Below, piece by piece: positions 16,866 to 25,615 of a DNA stretch of 64,000 bases. Each line of letters starts with the position of its first letter. Within the stretch, counting starts at the first letter, position 1. Source of the DNA: Sinomicrobium oceani (GTDB taxonomy: Bacteria; Bacteroidota; Bacteroidia; Flavobacteriales; Flavobacteriaceae); assembly GCF_900119185.1 (NCBI RefSeq), contig NZ_FPJE01000001.1:248001-312000 (forward strand), in the 5' to 3' direction. The position numbers and the translations under genes are program-made. The notes beneath the pieces were generated by a model. The model searched no databases. It worked only from the letters and a program-made list of their open reading frames with translations, and was not told the origin of the DNA.

Positions 16866-16891
16866 AAAACCCCGAACAAGTCCGGGGTTTT
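16866..16891 (-). terminator. Terminator of the E2 gene
   Basis: Stem AAAACCCCG (16866-16874) / CGGGGTTTT (16883-16891), followed on the minus strand by a T-rich tail (TTTTCTTTT). It lies about 110 nt past the E2 stop codon. Confidence 0.8.
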
Positions 16892-17003
16892 TCGCATTAA
16901 TTTATCGTATTTCAGTCCTGTCGGCTTTACCGGGAACTCCCGTTTACCGGCTAAGACCAGATCCGGGGTTTCCTGTAACGATGTCCGTACAGAACCATTT
17001 CTC

Positions 17004-18341
17004 TTATATTGTCCTTTCGACATCCCAATCCTCGAGATAATCGGCTACTCTTTTTACAAACATTCCTCCGAGCGCCCCGTCTACTACCCTATGATCATAG
17101 CTGTGAGACAGGAACATCCGGTGTCTTATCCCGATAAAATCTCCCTCGGGGGTCTCGATCACCGCGGGTACTTTACGGATAGCGCCGAGAGCCAGTATCC
17201 CTACCTGGGGCTGATTGATAATCGGTGTACCCATAATACTTCCGAAAGTTCCCACATTGGTAACGGTATACGTACCATCCTGTACTTCATCCGGTTTCAG
17301 TTTGTTTTCCCGGGCTCGCTTAGCCAGATCGTTTACCTGTTTAGCCAATCCTACAAGGTTCAACTGGTCGGCATTACGTATTACCGGCACGATAAGATTA
17401 CCGTTGGGCAATGCCGCTGCCATTCCGAGGTTTATGTTTTTCTTTTTGATGATCGTATCACCGTCCACGGAAATATTCATCATCGGAAAATCGCGGAGCG
17501 CACGGGCTATGGCCTCCATAAAAATAGGAGTAAACGTCAGTTTCTCTCCCTCTCGCTTCTCAAATTCCGCTTTCTTTTTATTCCGCCAGTTTACGATATT
17601 GGTCACATCTACTTCTACAAAACTCTGTACGTGGGCAGAAGTCTGCACACTTTGTATCATGTGGTGAGAAATCAGCTTACGCATGCGGTCCATCGCAATG
17701 ATCTCATCTTCTCCACTGGCTATGGCAACCGGGGAAGCGGATTTGACAGAAGATGCTCCTATGCTCTTGGCTTCGCCGGGTACGGAACGGGGCGAAGGCT
17801 GTTTTTGTTTTCCGCGGTTTTCCAGGTAACCGAGAATATCATTCTTAGTTACTCTGCCGTCCTTTCCGGTTCCCGGAACTCCTTCGAGTTCTTCCGGAGA
17901 AATCTCTTCTTCTTTAGCTATATTTTTTACTAATGGCGAATAAAACCTTTCGGAATCCGAATAATCAACCGATCCGGAAGCGACAGGTGACACGGTTTCT
18001 TTTGCCGTATCAAAAGTCTTCTCCACCTCGGCTACCGCTGCATCCGGCACTTCACTTTCCTCGTTCTGTGCTACAGGCATAACGGCATTTCCCCCCTCTC
18101 CTTCCGTCTCTATTATGGCAATTACTTCTCCAACCTGAACGACATCGTCCACATCAAAGCGTTTTTCCAACAGCACCCCTTCTACTTCACTGGGCACTTC
18201 GGAATCTACCTTATCCGTAGCGATCTCCAAAACTGCCTCATCCATTTCAATGGTGTCTCCGACTTCTTTAAGCCATGATGTAATCGTTGCCTCCGCAACA
18301 CTTTCCCCCATTTTGGGCAATTTAAGTTCAAATTTTGCCAT
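17004..18341 (-). CDS. 2-oxo acid dehydrogenase complex dihydrolipoamide acyltransferase (E2)
   Basis: 445 residues. An N-terminal lipoyl domain has the lipoylated Lys44 in ATDKVDSEVP. A Glu/Ala/Val-rich linker, a peripheral-subunit-binding domain (about 128-172, with SPLVKNIAKEE and GTGKDGRVTKNDI) and a Ser/Pro-rich linker follow, then the acyltransferase domain (about 215-445) with active-site DHRVVDG (His about 417). It transfers the acyl group to CoA within a pyruvate, 2-oxoglutarate or branched-chain complex. A single lipoyl domain and no neighbouring E1 or E3 genes leave the substrate open; a branched-chain role is plausible. It ends at a clear terminator. Confidence 0.94.
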   Translation of the reverse strand: MAKFELKLPKMGESVAEATITSWLKEVGDTIEMDEAVLEIATDKVDSEVPSEVEGVLLEKRFDVDDVVQVGEVIAIIETEGEGGNAVMPVAQNEESEVPDAAVAEVEKTFDTAKETVSPVASGSVDYSDSERFYSPLVKNIAKEEEISPEELEGVPGTGKDGRVTKNDILGYLENRGKQKQPSPRSVPGEAKSIGASSVKSASPVAIASGEDEIIAMDRMRKLISHHMIQSVQTSAHVQSFVEVDVTNIVNWRNKKKAEFEKREGEKLTFTPIFMEAIARALRDFPMMNISVDGDTIIKKKNINLGMAAALPNGNLIVPVIRNADQLNLVGLAKQVNDLAKRARENKLKPDEVQDGTYTVTNVGTFGSIMGTPIINQPQVGILALGAIRKVPAVIETPEGDFIGIRHRMFLSHSYDHRVVDGALGGMFVKRVADYLEDWDVERTI

Positions 18342-18465
18342 ATTAATATTTTAAAGATGCTTTATCGTTTTCAGATTGCAAAATTAATCAAAAAAACCGT
18401 TTTTTACTGAAAATAAAATATTTTATCTTCTTCACTGCACTCCTCCGCAACACATGATTTCCCAC

Positions 18466-19083
18466 CTATCCTTTCAGAGAGTTTTCGAACGGAATACGGT
18501 GCAATATACTTCGCCCGAGGGTGATCTCGTCTGCATATTCGAGCTCATCCCCTACGGCTATGCCCCGGGCAATGGTTGAAGTCGCCACGCCGTAAGGCGC
18601 TATCTGCTTGTAAATATAAAAATTGGTAGTATCACCTTCCATGGTAGAACTCAATGCAAAAATCACCTCCCTGACCTTACCTGCCTTTACCTTATCTATT
18701 AACGTAGAAATGTTCAAATTATTCGGTCCGACCCCGTCGAGAGGGGATATTTTTCCACCCAGCACATGATACAATCCCTGATACTGGCTCGTATTCTCTA
18801 TAGCCATGACATCGCGGATATCTTCTACCACACAAACCAGGGACTCGTCCCTTTTGGGGCTGGCACAGATCTCGCAAAGTTCGGTATCGGAAATATTGTG
18901 ACAGTTCCTGCAATATTTAACGTCGTTCCTCAGATGATGTAATGCCAGAACCAGTCTTTCCGTCTGTTCGGAAGGCTGTCGCAAAAGATGCAATACAAGC
19001 CTCAATGCTGTTCGCTTACCTATACCCGGAAGCTGCGACATCTCCCGGACCGCATTTTCCAATAGTTTAGAGGAGAATTCCAT
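18466..19083 (-). CDS. recR: Recombination mediator protein RecR
   Basis: 205 residues. Works with RecO/RecF to load RecA onto SSB-coated gaps. Helix-hairpin-helix near the N-terminus ([11 protein letters not shown], about 19-29), a four-cysteine zinc finger ([16 protein letters not shown], about 58-73) and a Toprim domain ([15 protein letters not shown] onward). It diverges from the symporter gene. An exact -7 box lies only 6 nt before the start codon, so the mRNA may have almost no leader. Confidence 0.96.
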   Translation of the reverse strand: MEFSSKLLENAVREMSQLPGIGKRTALRLVLHLLRQPSEQTERLVLALHHLRNDVKYCRNCHNISDTELCEICASPKRDESLVCVVEDIRDVMAIENTSQYQGLYHVLGGKISPLDGVGPNNLNISTLIDKVKAGKVREVIFALSSTMEGDTTNFYIYKQIAPYGVATSTIARGIAVGDELEYADEITLGRSILHRIPFENSLKG

Positions 19084-19088
19084 AGCGG

Positions 19089-19096
19089 CAAAAATA
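19089..19096 (-). promoter_or_regulatory. Candidate -7 box (TATTTTTG) for recR
   Basis: Exact TAnnTTTG on the minus strand, ending 6 nt before the recR ATG. I see no convincing -33 box. If used, the transcript would be nearly leaderless. Confidence 0.3.
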
Positions 19097-19218
19097 CGAA
19101 ATACGAAAGAGATTTAACAGCCTTTCGGTTATTATCTCGGTGAAAAACTCGTTTACAGGCCGCATAGCCCGAAAGCATTCTTTTTTGTACTTTGGTCACG
19201 AATTTTTTTGACTTTTTT

Positions 19219-20697
19219 ATGCAACCGGCACATATACTCCTCATCATCGCCGCATACTTCGGCGTGCTCATCCTCATCTCCTATCTCACCGGAAAAGGCG
19301 GAGACAGTAATGAAACATTTTTTAAAGCAAAGCGACAGTCACCCTGGTATGTGGTTGCTTTCGGTATGATAGGAGCCTCCCTGAGCGGGGTAACCTTTAT
19401 CTCGGTGCCCGGATGGGTAGAAGCCTCCCAGTTCAGCTACATGCAGGTCGTCCTGGGATATATCCTGGGATATCTTATCATCGGCACGGTACTCCTGCCC
19501 CTGTATTACCGACTGAACCTTACTTCCATCTACACCTATCTCGGAGAGCGTTTCGGAAGTAACAGCTATAAAACAGGCGCTTCCTTTTTTCTGATATCAA
19601 GGGTTGTGGGCGCCAGTTTCCGGTTGTTCCTCATTGCCAATGTACTCCAGGTCATCCTATTCGATGACATGGGTATTCCGTTCTGGGCTACAGTCACCCT
19701 CACCATTATACTCATCTGGCTGTACACGTTTAAATCCGGAATAAAAACCATCGTCTGGACCGATACCCTGCAAACCTTATTTATGCTTATTGCCGTAGGG
19801 GTTGCCACGTATTCGGTTTGTCAGGACCTCGGTTTAGGAAACACCGGGATCCTGGAATACGTTACGCAAAGCGACCTCTCCAGGATGTTTTTCTTTGACG
19901 ATTTCAAGAGTGCGGACTATTTCTGGAAACAGTTTTTCTCCGGGGCCTTTATCGCTGTGGTCATGACCGGACTGGACCAGGATATGATGCAGAAAAACCT
20001 CACCTGTAAAAGTCTGAAAGATGCGCAGAAGAACATGTTCTGGTTTACGATCGTACTGACTGTCGTGAACTTTTTCTTTCTGGCCCTCGGTCTTTTGCTC
20101 ACGGTATATGCACAACAAAACGGCGTCGATGCCCATAAGGACGATCTCTTTCCGGTACTGGCGAAGGATTATCTCGGCACAGGCGTTTTTGTCTTTTTCC
20201 TGATCGGACTTATTGCCGCAGCCTACAGCAGTGCCGACAGCGCTCTGACCTCACTGACAACCTCGTTCAGTGTGGATATACTGGATATAGAAAATCGATA
20301 TGAGGAGAAAAAACAGGTACGTATCCGGAAAAGGGTACATATCCTCACCTCCATACTCCTCATCCTCGTGATCATCACTTTTAAATATATTATCCGGAAT
20401 GAAAGTGTCATAGCCAAGCTATTTGTTTTTGCGGGCTATACTTACGGTCCGCTGCTCGGGCTTTACAGCTTCGGACTTTTTACCCGGTGGAAAGTACGGG
20501 ACAAACTCGTACCGCTGGTGGCCGTGATGTCCCCGATACTCTCGTATGTAATTGCCGCTTTCCTGCAGAACCAATACCATTTCGATTTCGGATTTTTTAT
20601 CATTATACTCAACGGATTCCTGACGTTCTGCGGTCTCACACTGCTGATCCGTAAAAACCCGGGAACTCCCATAACCGTATCGACCGCAAAACCTTAA
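19219..20697 (+). CDS. Sodium/solute symporter (SSS family)
   Basis: 492 residues from ATG 19219; a longer frame from 19192 adds nine residues and is less typical. About 13 membrane helices. SSS features: an early GGDSNETFFKAKRQSPWYVVAFGMIGASLSGVTF block, split here by reading to show the substrate/sodium core GASLSGVTF, then SRVVGASFRL, and AYSSADSALTSLTTSF in the helix that bears the second sodium site. Family knowledge: these carriers import sugars, sialic acid, amino acids or vitamins with sodium. The substrate is not readable from context: the gene diverges from recR and precedes thrS. Confidence 0.93.
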   Translation: MQPAHILLIIAAYFGVLILISYLTGKGGDSNETFFKAKRQSPWYVVAFGMIGASLSGVTFISVPGWVEASQFSYMQVVLGYILGYLIIGTVLLPLYYRLNLTSIYTYLGERFGSNSYKTGASFFLISRVVGASFRLFLIANVLQVILFDDMGIPFWATVTLTIILIWLYTFKSGIKTIVWTDTLQTLFMLIAVGVATYSVCQDLGLGNTGILEYVTQSDLSRMFFFDDFKSADYFWKQFFSGAFIAVVMTGLDQDMMQKNLTCKSLKDAQKNMFWFTIVLTVVNFFFLALGLLLTVYAQQNGVDAHKDDLFPVLAKDYLGTGVFVFFLIGLIAAAYSSADSALTSLTTSFSVDILDIENRYEEKKQVRIRKRVHILTSILLILVIITFKYIIRNESVIAKLFVFAGYTYGPLLGLYSFGLFTRWKVRDKLVPLVAVMSPILSYVIAAFLQNQYHFDFGFFIIILNGFLTFCGLTLLIRKNPGTPITVSTAKP

Positions 20698-20875
20698 AAA
20701 GTCCGTCACTCATCTTCCCGGGCTCCGGGACGCCACACAAGTGCCGTCCCGACAAAATCAATTTATTCCCCGGAATATAAGGTATTCGGAAGGATTGGAA
20801 GTACCTGCCGGGGAGGAACATTTTGTGCTCTTACGAAATATCCTTTACGTTAATTATTTTAAACATGCACTTATG

Positions 20876-20906
20876 TTGCATGCTTGCGTACTTCCCCTTA
20901 TCTTTG
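20876..20906 (+). promoter_or_regulatory. Promoter of the thrS-infC-rpmI-rplT operon (TTG-N20-TATCTTTG)
   Basis: TTG at 20876-20878, 20-nt spacer, exact TAnnTTTG at 20899-20906. The thrS ATG follows 20 nt later. No T-box or other leader fits in the short 5' region. Confidence 0.65.
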
Positions 20907-20926
20907 CACCTTAAAATTAAAAATTA

Positions 20927-22867
20927 ATGATTGAGATTACCTTACCTGACGGATCTGTGAAGGAGTTTCCGAAAAACTCCACTCCTATGGACGTAGCCAA
21001 AAGCATAAGTGAAGGTTTGGCGCGCAATGTTATTTCCGCAAGCTTTAACGGCACAACGGTGGAAACGGCAACCCCATTGACCACAGATGGTAATCTCACC
21101 TTATTTACCTGGAACGACGCTGCCGGTAAAAAAGCATTCTGGCATTCTTCCGCTCACGTGCTCGCACAGGCGCTCGAGGAACTCTATCCCGGAGTAAAAC
21201 TGACTATCGGTCCGGCTATTGACAATGGCTTTTATTACGATGTCGACCCGGGTGACCAGAGCATCTCGGAAAAAGACTTCCCGGCCATAGAAAAGAAAAT
21301 GCTCGATATCGCCAGGGGCAAATACGATTACAGGATGCGATCGGTCACCAAAGCCGAAGCACTCGATTACTATAAAAAACAGCATAACGAATACAAGGTA
21401 GAGCTTATCGAAAACCTGGAGGACGGTACGATCACTTTCTGCGACCATTCCACTTTTTCCGATCTCTGCCGTGGCGGGCACATTCCGAATACAGGCATTA
21501 TCAAAGCGGTAAAACTGCTGAATACGGCAGGTGCCTACTGGAGAGGAAACGAAAACAACAAACAGCTGACCCGTATTTACGGTATTTCTTTCCCGAAACA
21601 GAAGGAACTTACGGAATACCTGCATCTGCTCGAAGAAGCTAAAAAAAGGGATCACAGAAAGCTCGGAAAAGAACTGGAACTTTTTACGTTCTCACCCAAA
21701 GTGGGACAAGGACTCCCGTTATGGCTTCCGAAAGGGGCGGCACTCCGGGAGCGCCTGGAGAATTTCCTGAAGAAAGCTCAGAAAAAAGCGGGCTACGAAC
21801 AAGTCGTTTCCCCCCATATCGGGCAAAAGGAACTGTATGTAACGTCAGGGCATTATGCCAAATACGGTGAAGACAGCTTTCAGCCGATCCACACTCCTCA
21901 CGAAGGAGAGGAATTCCTGCTGAAGCCGATGAACTGTCCGCATCACTGCGAGATCTACAATGCCAGACCCTGGAGCTATAAAGAGCTGCCCAAAAGATAT
22001 GCCGAATTCGGTACTGTTTACCGTTACGAACAGAGCGGGGAGCTTCACGGACTTACACGGGTAAGAGGTTTTACACAGGATGACGCTCACATTTTCTGTA
22101 CTCCAGATCAGCTCGATGCGGAATTCAAAAATGTCATCGACCTGGTTCTGTATGTTTTCGGTTCCCTCGGTTTTGAGAACTTTACCGCACAGGTATCGTT
22201 ACGTGACCCCGAAAATCCCGGAAAATATATCGGCTCCAACGAAAACTGGGAGAAAGCAGAACAGGCTATCATCAATGCTGCAAAAGAAAAGGGATTAAAT
22301 TACGTTATAGAAACAGGAGAAGCTGCTTTCTACGGGCCTAAACTGGATTTTATGGTCAAAGATGCCCTCGGAAGAAGCTGGCAACTCGGTACGATCCAGG
22401 TAGATTACAACCTGCCGGAACGTTTCGATCTTTCGTATAAGGGAAGTGACAACGAACTGCACCGTCCCGTAATGATTCACAGAGCTCCCTTCGGTAGTAT
22501 AGAACGTTTTGTAGCCATACTTTTGGAGCATACGGCAGGCAATTTCCCGTTGTGGCTCATGCCTGACCAGGCTATCATACTCTCTATCAGCGAGAAATAT
22601 GAAAAATATGCCGAAAAAGTTTTAAATTTATTAGAAAATTACGAAATTCGCGCCCTAATCGATAACCGAAATGAGACTATCGGCAAGAAGATCAGGGAAG
22701 CTGAAATGAATAAAATACCCTATATGCTGATTGTCGGTGAGAATGAAGAAAAAGAAGGAACCATTTCGGTAAGGAAGCACGGTGAAGGCGATTTAGGCGC
22801 TATAACCGTAGATGCTTTCGCCAAAATTGTAGAAGAGGAAATAAACCGAACTTTAAAACAATTTTAA
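20927..22867 (+). CDS. thrS: Threonyl-tRNA synthetase
   Basis: 646 residues, full length. Domains: TGS (about 1-60), editing/SAD domain (about 65-240, [11 protein letters not shown] and the zinc-site [15 protein letters not shown]), class II catalytic core (about 245-540) with [10 protein letters not shown], motif 2 [20 protein letters not shown], motif 3 around [18 protein letters not shown], and an anticodon-binding domain (about 545-646). It charges tRNA-Thr with threonine. First gene of the conserved thrS-infC-rpmI-rplT cluster, with infC beginning 30 bp downstream. Confidence 0.98.
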   Translation: MIEITLPDGSVKEFPKNSTPMDVAKSISEGLARNVISASFNGTTVETATPLTTDGNLTLFTWNDAAGKKAFWHSSAHVLAQALEELYPGVKLTIGPAIDNGFYYDVDPGDQSISEKDFPAIEKKMLDIARGKYDYRMRSVTKAEALDYYKKQHNEYKVELIENLEDGTITFCDHSTFSDLCRGGHIPNTGIIKAVKLLNTAGAYWRGNENNKQLTRIYGISFPKQKELTEYLHLLEEAKKRDHRKLGKELELFTFSPKVGQGLPLWLPKGAALRERLENFLKKAQKKAGYEQVVSPHIGQKELYVTSGHYAKYGEDSFQPIHTPHEGEEFLLKPMNCPHHCEIYNARPWSYKELPKRYAEFGTVYRYEQSGELHGLTRVRGFTQDDAHIFCTPDQLDAEFKNVIDLVLYVFGSLGFENFTAQVSLRDPENPGKYIGSNENWEKAEQAIINAAKEKGLNYVIETGEAAFYGPKLDFMVKDALGRSWQLGTIQVDYNLPERFDLSYKGSDNELHRPVMIHRAPFGSIERFVAILLEHTAGNFPLWLMPDQAIILSISEKYEKYAEKVLNLLENYEIRALIDNRNETIGKKIREAEMNKIPYMLIVGENEEKEGTISVRKHGEGDLGAITVDAFAKIVEEEINRTLKQF

Positions 22868-22896
22868 AACGAAGTTTAATTAAAAATCTGTAAGCC

Positions 22897-23460
22897 ATAG
22901 CAATTAAAAGAAGATTCAACAGAAACCGTCCGAACCAAAGAGAGGACAAAAATCCACACCGGACCAATAGAGATATCCGTGTACCGGAAGTTCGTCTGGT
23001 GGGAGACAATGTAGAAACAGGTGTTTACCCGACTAAAGCGGCCCTTGCCCAGGCAGAAGAACTTGGACTGGACCTGGTTGAAATTTCACCCAAAGCTGCC
23101 CCACCTGTTTGTAAGATCATGGATTACAAAAAATTCCTTTACGAACAGAAGAAACGGGAAAAGGTTTTAAAGGCAAAAGCTGCCAAGATTGTAGTTAAAG
23201 AGATTCGTTTTGGCCCCCAAACCGATGAACACGATTACGAATTCAAAAAGAAACACGGCGAAAAATTCCTGAAAGACGGAGCTAAATTAAAAGCTTATGT
23301 TTTCTTTAAGGGACGTTCTATAGTGTATAAAGACCAGGGAGAAATACTATTACTCCGCCTGGCACAGGATCTGGAAGAATACGGAAAAGTAGAACAGATG
23401 CCGAAACTGGAAGGTAAGCGTATGACTATGTTTATCGCTCCTAAGAAGAGTAAAAAATAA
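22897..23460 (+). CDS. infC: Translation initiation factor IF-3, apparent AUA start
   Basis: 187 codons when begun at ATA 22897. The first ATG- or GTG-type start in frame that a caller would take (22999) removes 34 residues that clearly belong to the family, including [18 protein letters not shown] and the [16 protein letters not shown] segment. No ATG, GTG or TTG precedes them in frame. The N-domain is followed by the linker [13 protein letters not shown] and the C-domain with [17 protein letters not shown] and RGRS-like [13 protein letters not shown]3 rejects non-canonical start codons, so a rare start gives autoregulation, as established for AUU in E. coli infC. Confidence 0.9.
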   Translation: MAIKRRFNRNRPNQREDKNPHRTNRDIRVPEVRLVGDNVETGVYPTKAALAQAEELGLDLVEISPKAAPPVCKIMDYKKFLYEQKKREKVLKAKAAKIVVKEIRFGPQTDEHDYEFKKKHGEKFLKDGAKLKAYVFFKGRSIVYKDQGEILLLRLAQDLEEYGKVEQMPKLEGKRMTMFIAPKKSKK

Positions 23461-23487
23461 GCGAAATAATTTAAATAATTAGGAATT

Positions 23488-23685
23488 ATGCCTAAGATGA
23501 AAACCAAATCCAGCGCCAAAAAGCGTTTTAAGCTTACCGGTTCTGGTAAAATCAAAAGAAAGCACGCTTTTAAAAGCCACATTCTGACAAAGAAAAGCAA
23601 AAAGCGTAAGCTTGCGTTAACACACAGTACCCTGGTACACGACAACGATGTTAACAGCATCAAAGAACAGTTACGTTTAAAATAA
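23488..23685 (+). CDS. rpmI: 50S ribosomal protein bL35
   Basis: 65 residues, very basic, starting [21 protein letters not shown] and containing [19 protein letters not shown], the diagnostic bL35 core. It lies 27 nt after infC in the thrS-infC-rpmI-rplT operon. Confidence 0.97.
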   Translation: MPKMKTKSSAKKRFKLTGSGKIKRKHAFKSHILTKKSKKRKLALTHSTLVHDNDVNSIKEQLRLK

Positions 23686-23715
23686 TTGTTCTTTACGGTT
23701 CGTATTATTGTATAA

Positions 23716-23768
23716 CCCTGGAGTCAGGCAAAGTATTTCGCTATCTATTACGATAGCTTTATTTTAAA
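23716..23768 (+). promoter_or_regulatory. Hairpins in the rpmI-rplT gap, possible attenuator
   Basis: Two hairpins lie in the 122-nt gap: CCTG-GAGT-CAGG (23717-23728) and GCTATC-TATTAC-GATAGC (23740-23757), the second followed by TTTATTTT. The second looks like a weak terminator inside an operon. Regulation by L20 is known in other bacteria, but the link here is inference. Confidence 0.3.
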
Positions 23769-23807
23769 AGTACCTTTCAGGTCGCCTGCTACAAAAAACA
23801 AAAAATT

Positions 23808-24152
23808 ATGCCAAGATCAGTAAATTCAGTAGCCTCAAGAGCCCGCAGAAAAAAAATCATGAAGCAGGCCAAAGGTTACTACGGGAGACGTAAAAACGTT
23901 TGGACAGTTGCCAAAAACGCGGTTGAAAAAGCCATGCTGTATTCGTACAGAGACCGCAAAAACAAAAAGAGAACTTTCCGTGCACTGTGGATCACCCGTA
24001 TCAATGCAGGTGCCCGTTTACACGGATTGTCTTACTCACAGTTTATGGGTAAATTAAAAGCCGGGAACATCGAACTGAACCGTAAGGTTCTGGCCGACCT
24101 CGCTATGAATCACCCGGAAGCTTTCAAGGCAATCGTAGAAAAAGTAAAATAA
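23808..24152 (+). CDS. rplT: 50S ribosomal protein bL20
   Basis: 114 residues, starting [30 protein letters not shown] (only the N-terminal half of this is needed for recognition), with [16 protein letters not shown] and the C-terminal [20 protein letters not shown]. Binds 23S rRNA early in large-subunit assembly and, in other phyla, represses its own operon. Last gene of the operon, followed by a terminator. Confidence 0.97.
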   Translation: MPRSVNSVASRARRKKIMKQAKGYYGRRKNVWTVAKNAVEKAMLYSYRDRKNKKRTFRALWITRINAGARLHGLSYSQFMGKLKAGNIELNRKVLADLAMNHPEAFKAIVEKVK

Positions 24153-24180
24153 ACGTCATTAACAATATTTCGCTTATTAA

Positions 24181-24206
24181 AAATCCGGCCAAAAGCCGGA
24201 TTTTCT
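24181..24206 (+). terminator. Terminator of the thrS-infC-rpmI-rplT operon
   Basis: Stem AAATCCGGC (24181-24189) / GCCGGATTT (24195-24203), 5-nt loop, then TTT. It sits 28 nt past the rplT stop. Confidence 0.85.
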
Positions 24207-24325
24207 CATATATAGGGTATCGGCAATAACAGGAAAACATGACGGATAATCCCCCGAAATAACAGGCAATTAACAATCGCCCTCCCCGTATTGCGTACTT
24301 TTACATTTAAAAAATTGCATTTCTT

Positions 24326-25147
24326 ATGGATCTCTCTGGAATAAAACTCATAGCCACCGATATGGATGGCACCCTGCTCAATTCGGAAAGTATCGTTAGC
24401 GAACGTTTTTTCCGGATTTTCGAAGAACTCCGTCAGCACGACATTCACTTCGTAGCAGCCAGCGGACGGCAGTATCACAGCATCGTAGACAAACTCCGTC
24501 CTATTACCGATGATATCACTATTATCGCGGAAAACGGTGCTATTGCAAAACAGCGGGAAAAAGAAATCCTCATCACCCCGCTTCCGGTATCGGTTATCAA
24601 AGACACCATCGAGCTCCTGAAACCTCTCGACGATGCTTATATGGTAGTCTGTGGTAAAGAGAGGGCTTATATACGACCGGGAAACACCGCATTCGAAAAT
24701 ATGTTCCGCGAGTATTATCACGAATACACAACGGTGTCCGACCTGGGGAATATCCGCAATGATGAATTCCTCAAAATAGCCATATACAGCTTCGGAGGAT
24801 CGGAAAAAACCATTTATCCGCATGTAAAACATCTCGAAAAGACGCTACAGGTTAAAGTATCGGGAGAGTTTTGGCTGGATATTTCGAGTCCGGAAGCCAA
24901 CAAAGGACATGCGCTGCAACTTTTACAGGAACAACTCGGCATCGGCAAAGAAGAAACGATGGTGTTCGGGGACTACAACAATGACCTGGAAATGATGGAA
25001 CAGTCCTATTTTTCCTTTGCGATGGAAAATGCACATCCCAACGTACTCGGTAAAGCAAGGTTCAAAACACTTTCCAACGACAACAACGGCGTAGAACACA
25101 TTCTCGAAAAGCTGCTGGAAGCCAAAAAAGTTGGGATAGCCCGGTAA
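24326..25147 (+). CDS. Cof-type HAD-superfamily phosphatase
   Basis: 273 residues. Catalytic motif TDMDGTLLN with Asp12 (nucleophile) and Asp14; motif II in ASGRQYHS; Lys in NKGHAL (about residue 193); and the acidic metal site FGDYNNDLEM (about 213-222). The large C2-type cap between about 85 and 185 marks the Cof/YbiV subgroup, cytoplasmic phosphatases for sugar phosphates or cofactors. Convergent with yjbQ: the stop codons are 11 bp apart. The substrate is unknown. Confidence 0.93.
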   Translation: MDLSGIKLIATDMDGTLLNSESIVSERFFRIFEELRQHDIHFVAASGRQYHSIVDKLRPITDDITIIAENGAIAKQREKEILITPLPVSVIKDTIELLKPLDDAYMVVCGKERAYIRPGNTAFENMFREYYHEYTTVSDLGNIRNDEFLKIAIYSFGGSEKTIYPHVKHLEKTLQVKVSGEFWLDISSPEANKGHALQLLQEQLGIGKEETMVFGDYNNDLEMMEQSYFSFAMENAHPNVLGKARFKTLSNDNNGVEHILEKLLEAKKVGIAR

Positions 25148-25158
25148 AAGTAGGGCTG

Positions 25159-25581
25159 CTATGTACCGAATGCAGTAACAACCACACTCCGGCTACCGCC
25201 GTAATCGCGGTGCTCGCAGAGGTATATACCCTGCCAGGTACCGAGATTAGGCCTTCCGGAGGTGATGGGGATCTGCACGGAACTTCCCATGAGAGAAGCC
25301 TTGATGTGTGCCGGCATATCATCGGGTCCTTCCAGCGTATGCACGTAATACGGTTCGTTTTCGGGCACTGCTACATTCATAAAGCTCTCCAAATCTTTCC
25401 GGACCGACGGATCGGCATTCTCGTTTATGGTAAGACCTGCAGAGGTATGTTTTATAAAAACCTGCAACTGCCCTACCCGGATATCGCGGATTCCGGGAAT
25501 AGCCCCAAGAATCTCTTCCGTAATCAGGTGGAACCCTCTTTTTCTTGGCTTGAGCCGTATTTCTTCCTGTAAAAAAAGCAT
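25159..25581 (-). CDS. YjbQ/UPF0047 family protein
   Basis: 140 residues, single-domain. Family features: HTSAGLTINENADPSVRKDL (about 49-68), the His in PAHIKASLMGSS, and PNLGTWQGIYLCEHRD near the C-terminus. The conserved histidines form a likely metal site; homologues have weak thiamine-phosphate synthase activity, and the label secondary thiamine-phosphate synthase is common. The physiological role is unsettled. It lies 34 bp downstream of the secreted gene at 25616-26893 on the same strand. Confidence 0.92.
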   Translation of the reverse strand: MLFLQEEIRLKPRKRGFHLITEEILGAIPGIRDIRVGQLQVFIKHTSAGLTINENADPSVRKDLESFMNVAVPENEPYYVHTLEGPDDMPAHIKASLMGSSVQIPITSGRPNLGTWQGIYLCEHRDYGGSRSVVVTAFGT

Positions 25582-25615
25582 AATCAGATATTTTTGACCG
25601 TATTCACCATTGGGA

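Noticed and set aside
20727-20750. GGGACG/CGTCCC hairpin after the symporter gene
   Set aside because: Stem has an internal mismatch and no T-run on the plus strand, so I did not call it a terminator.
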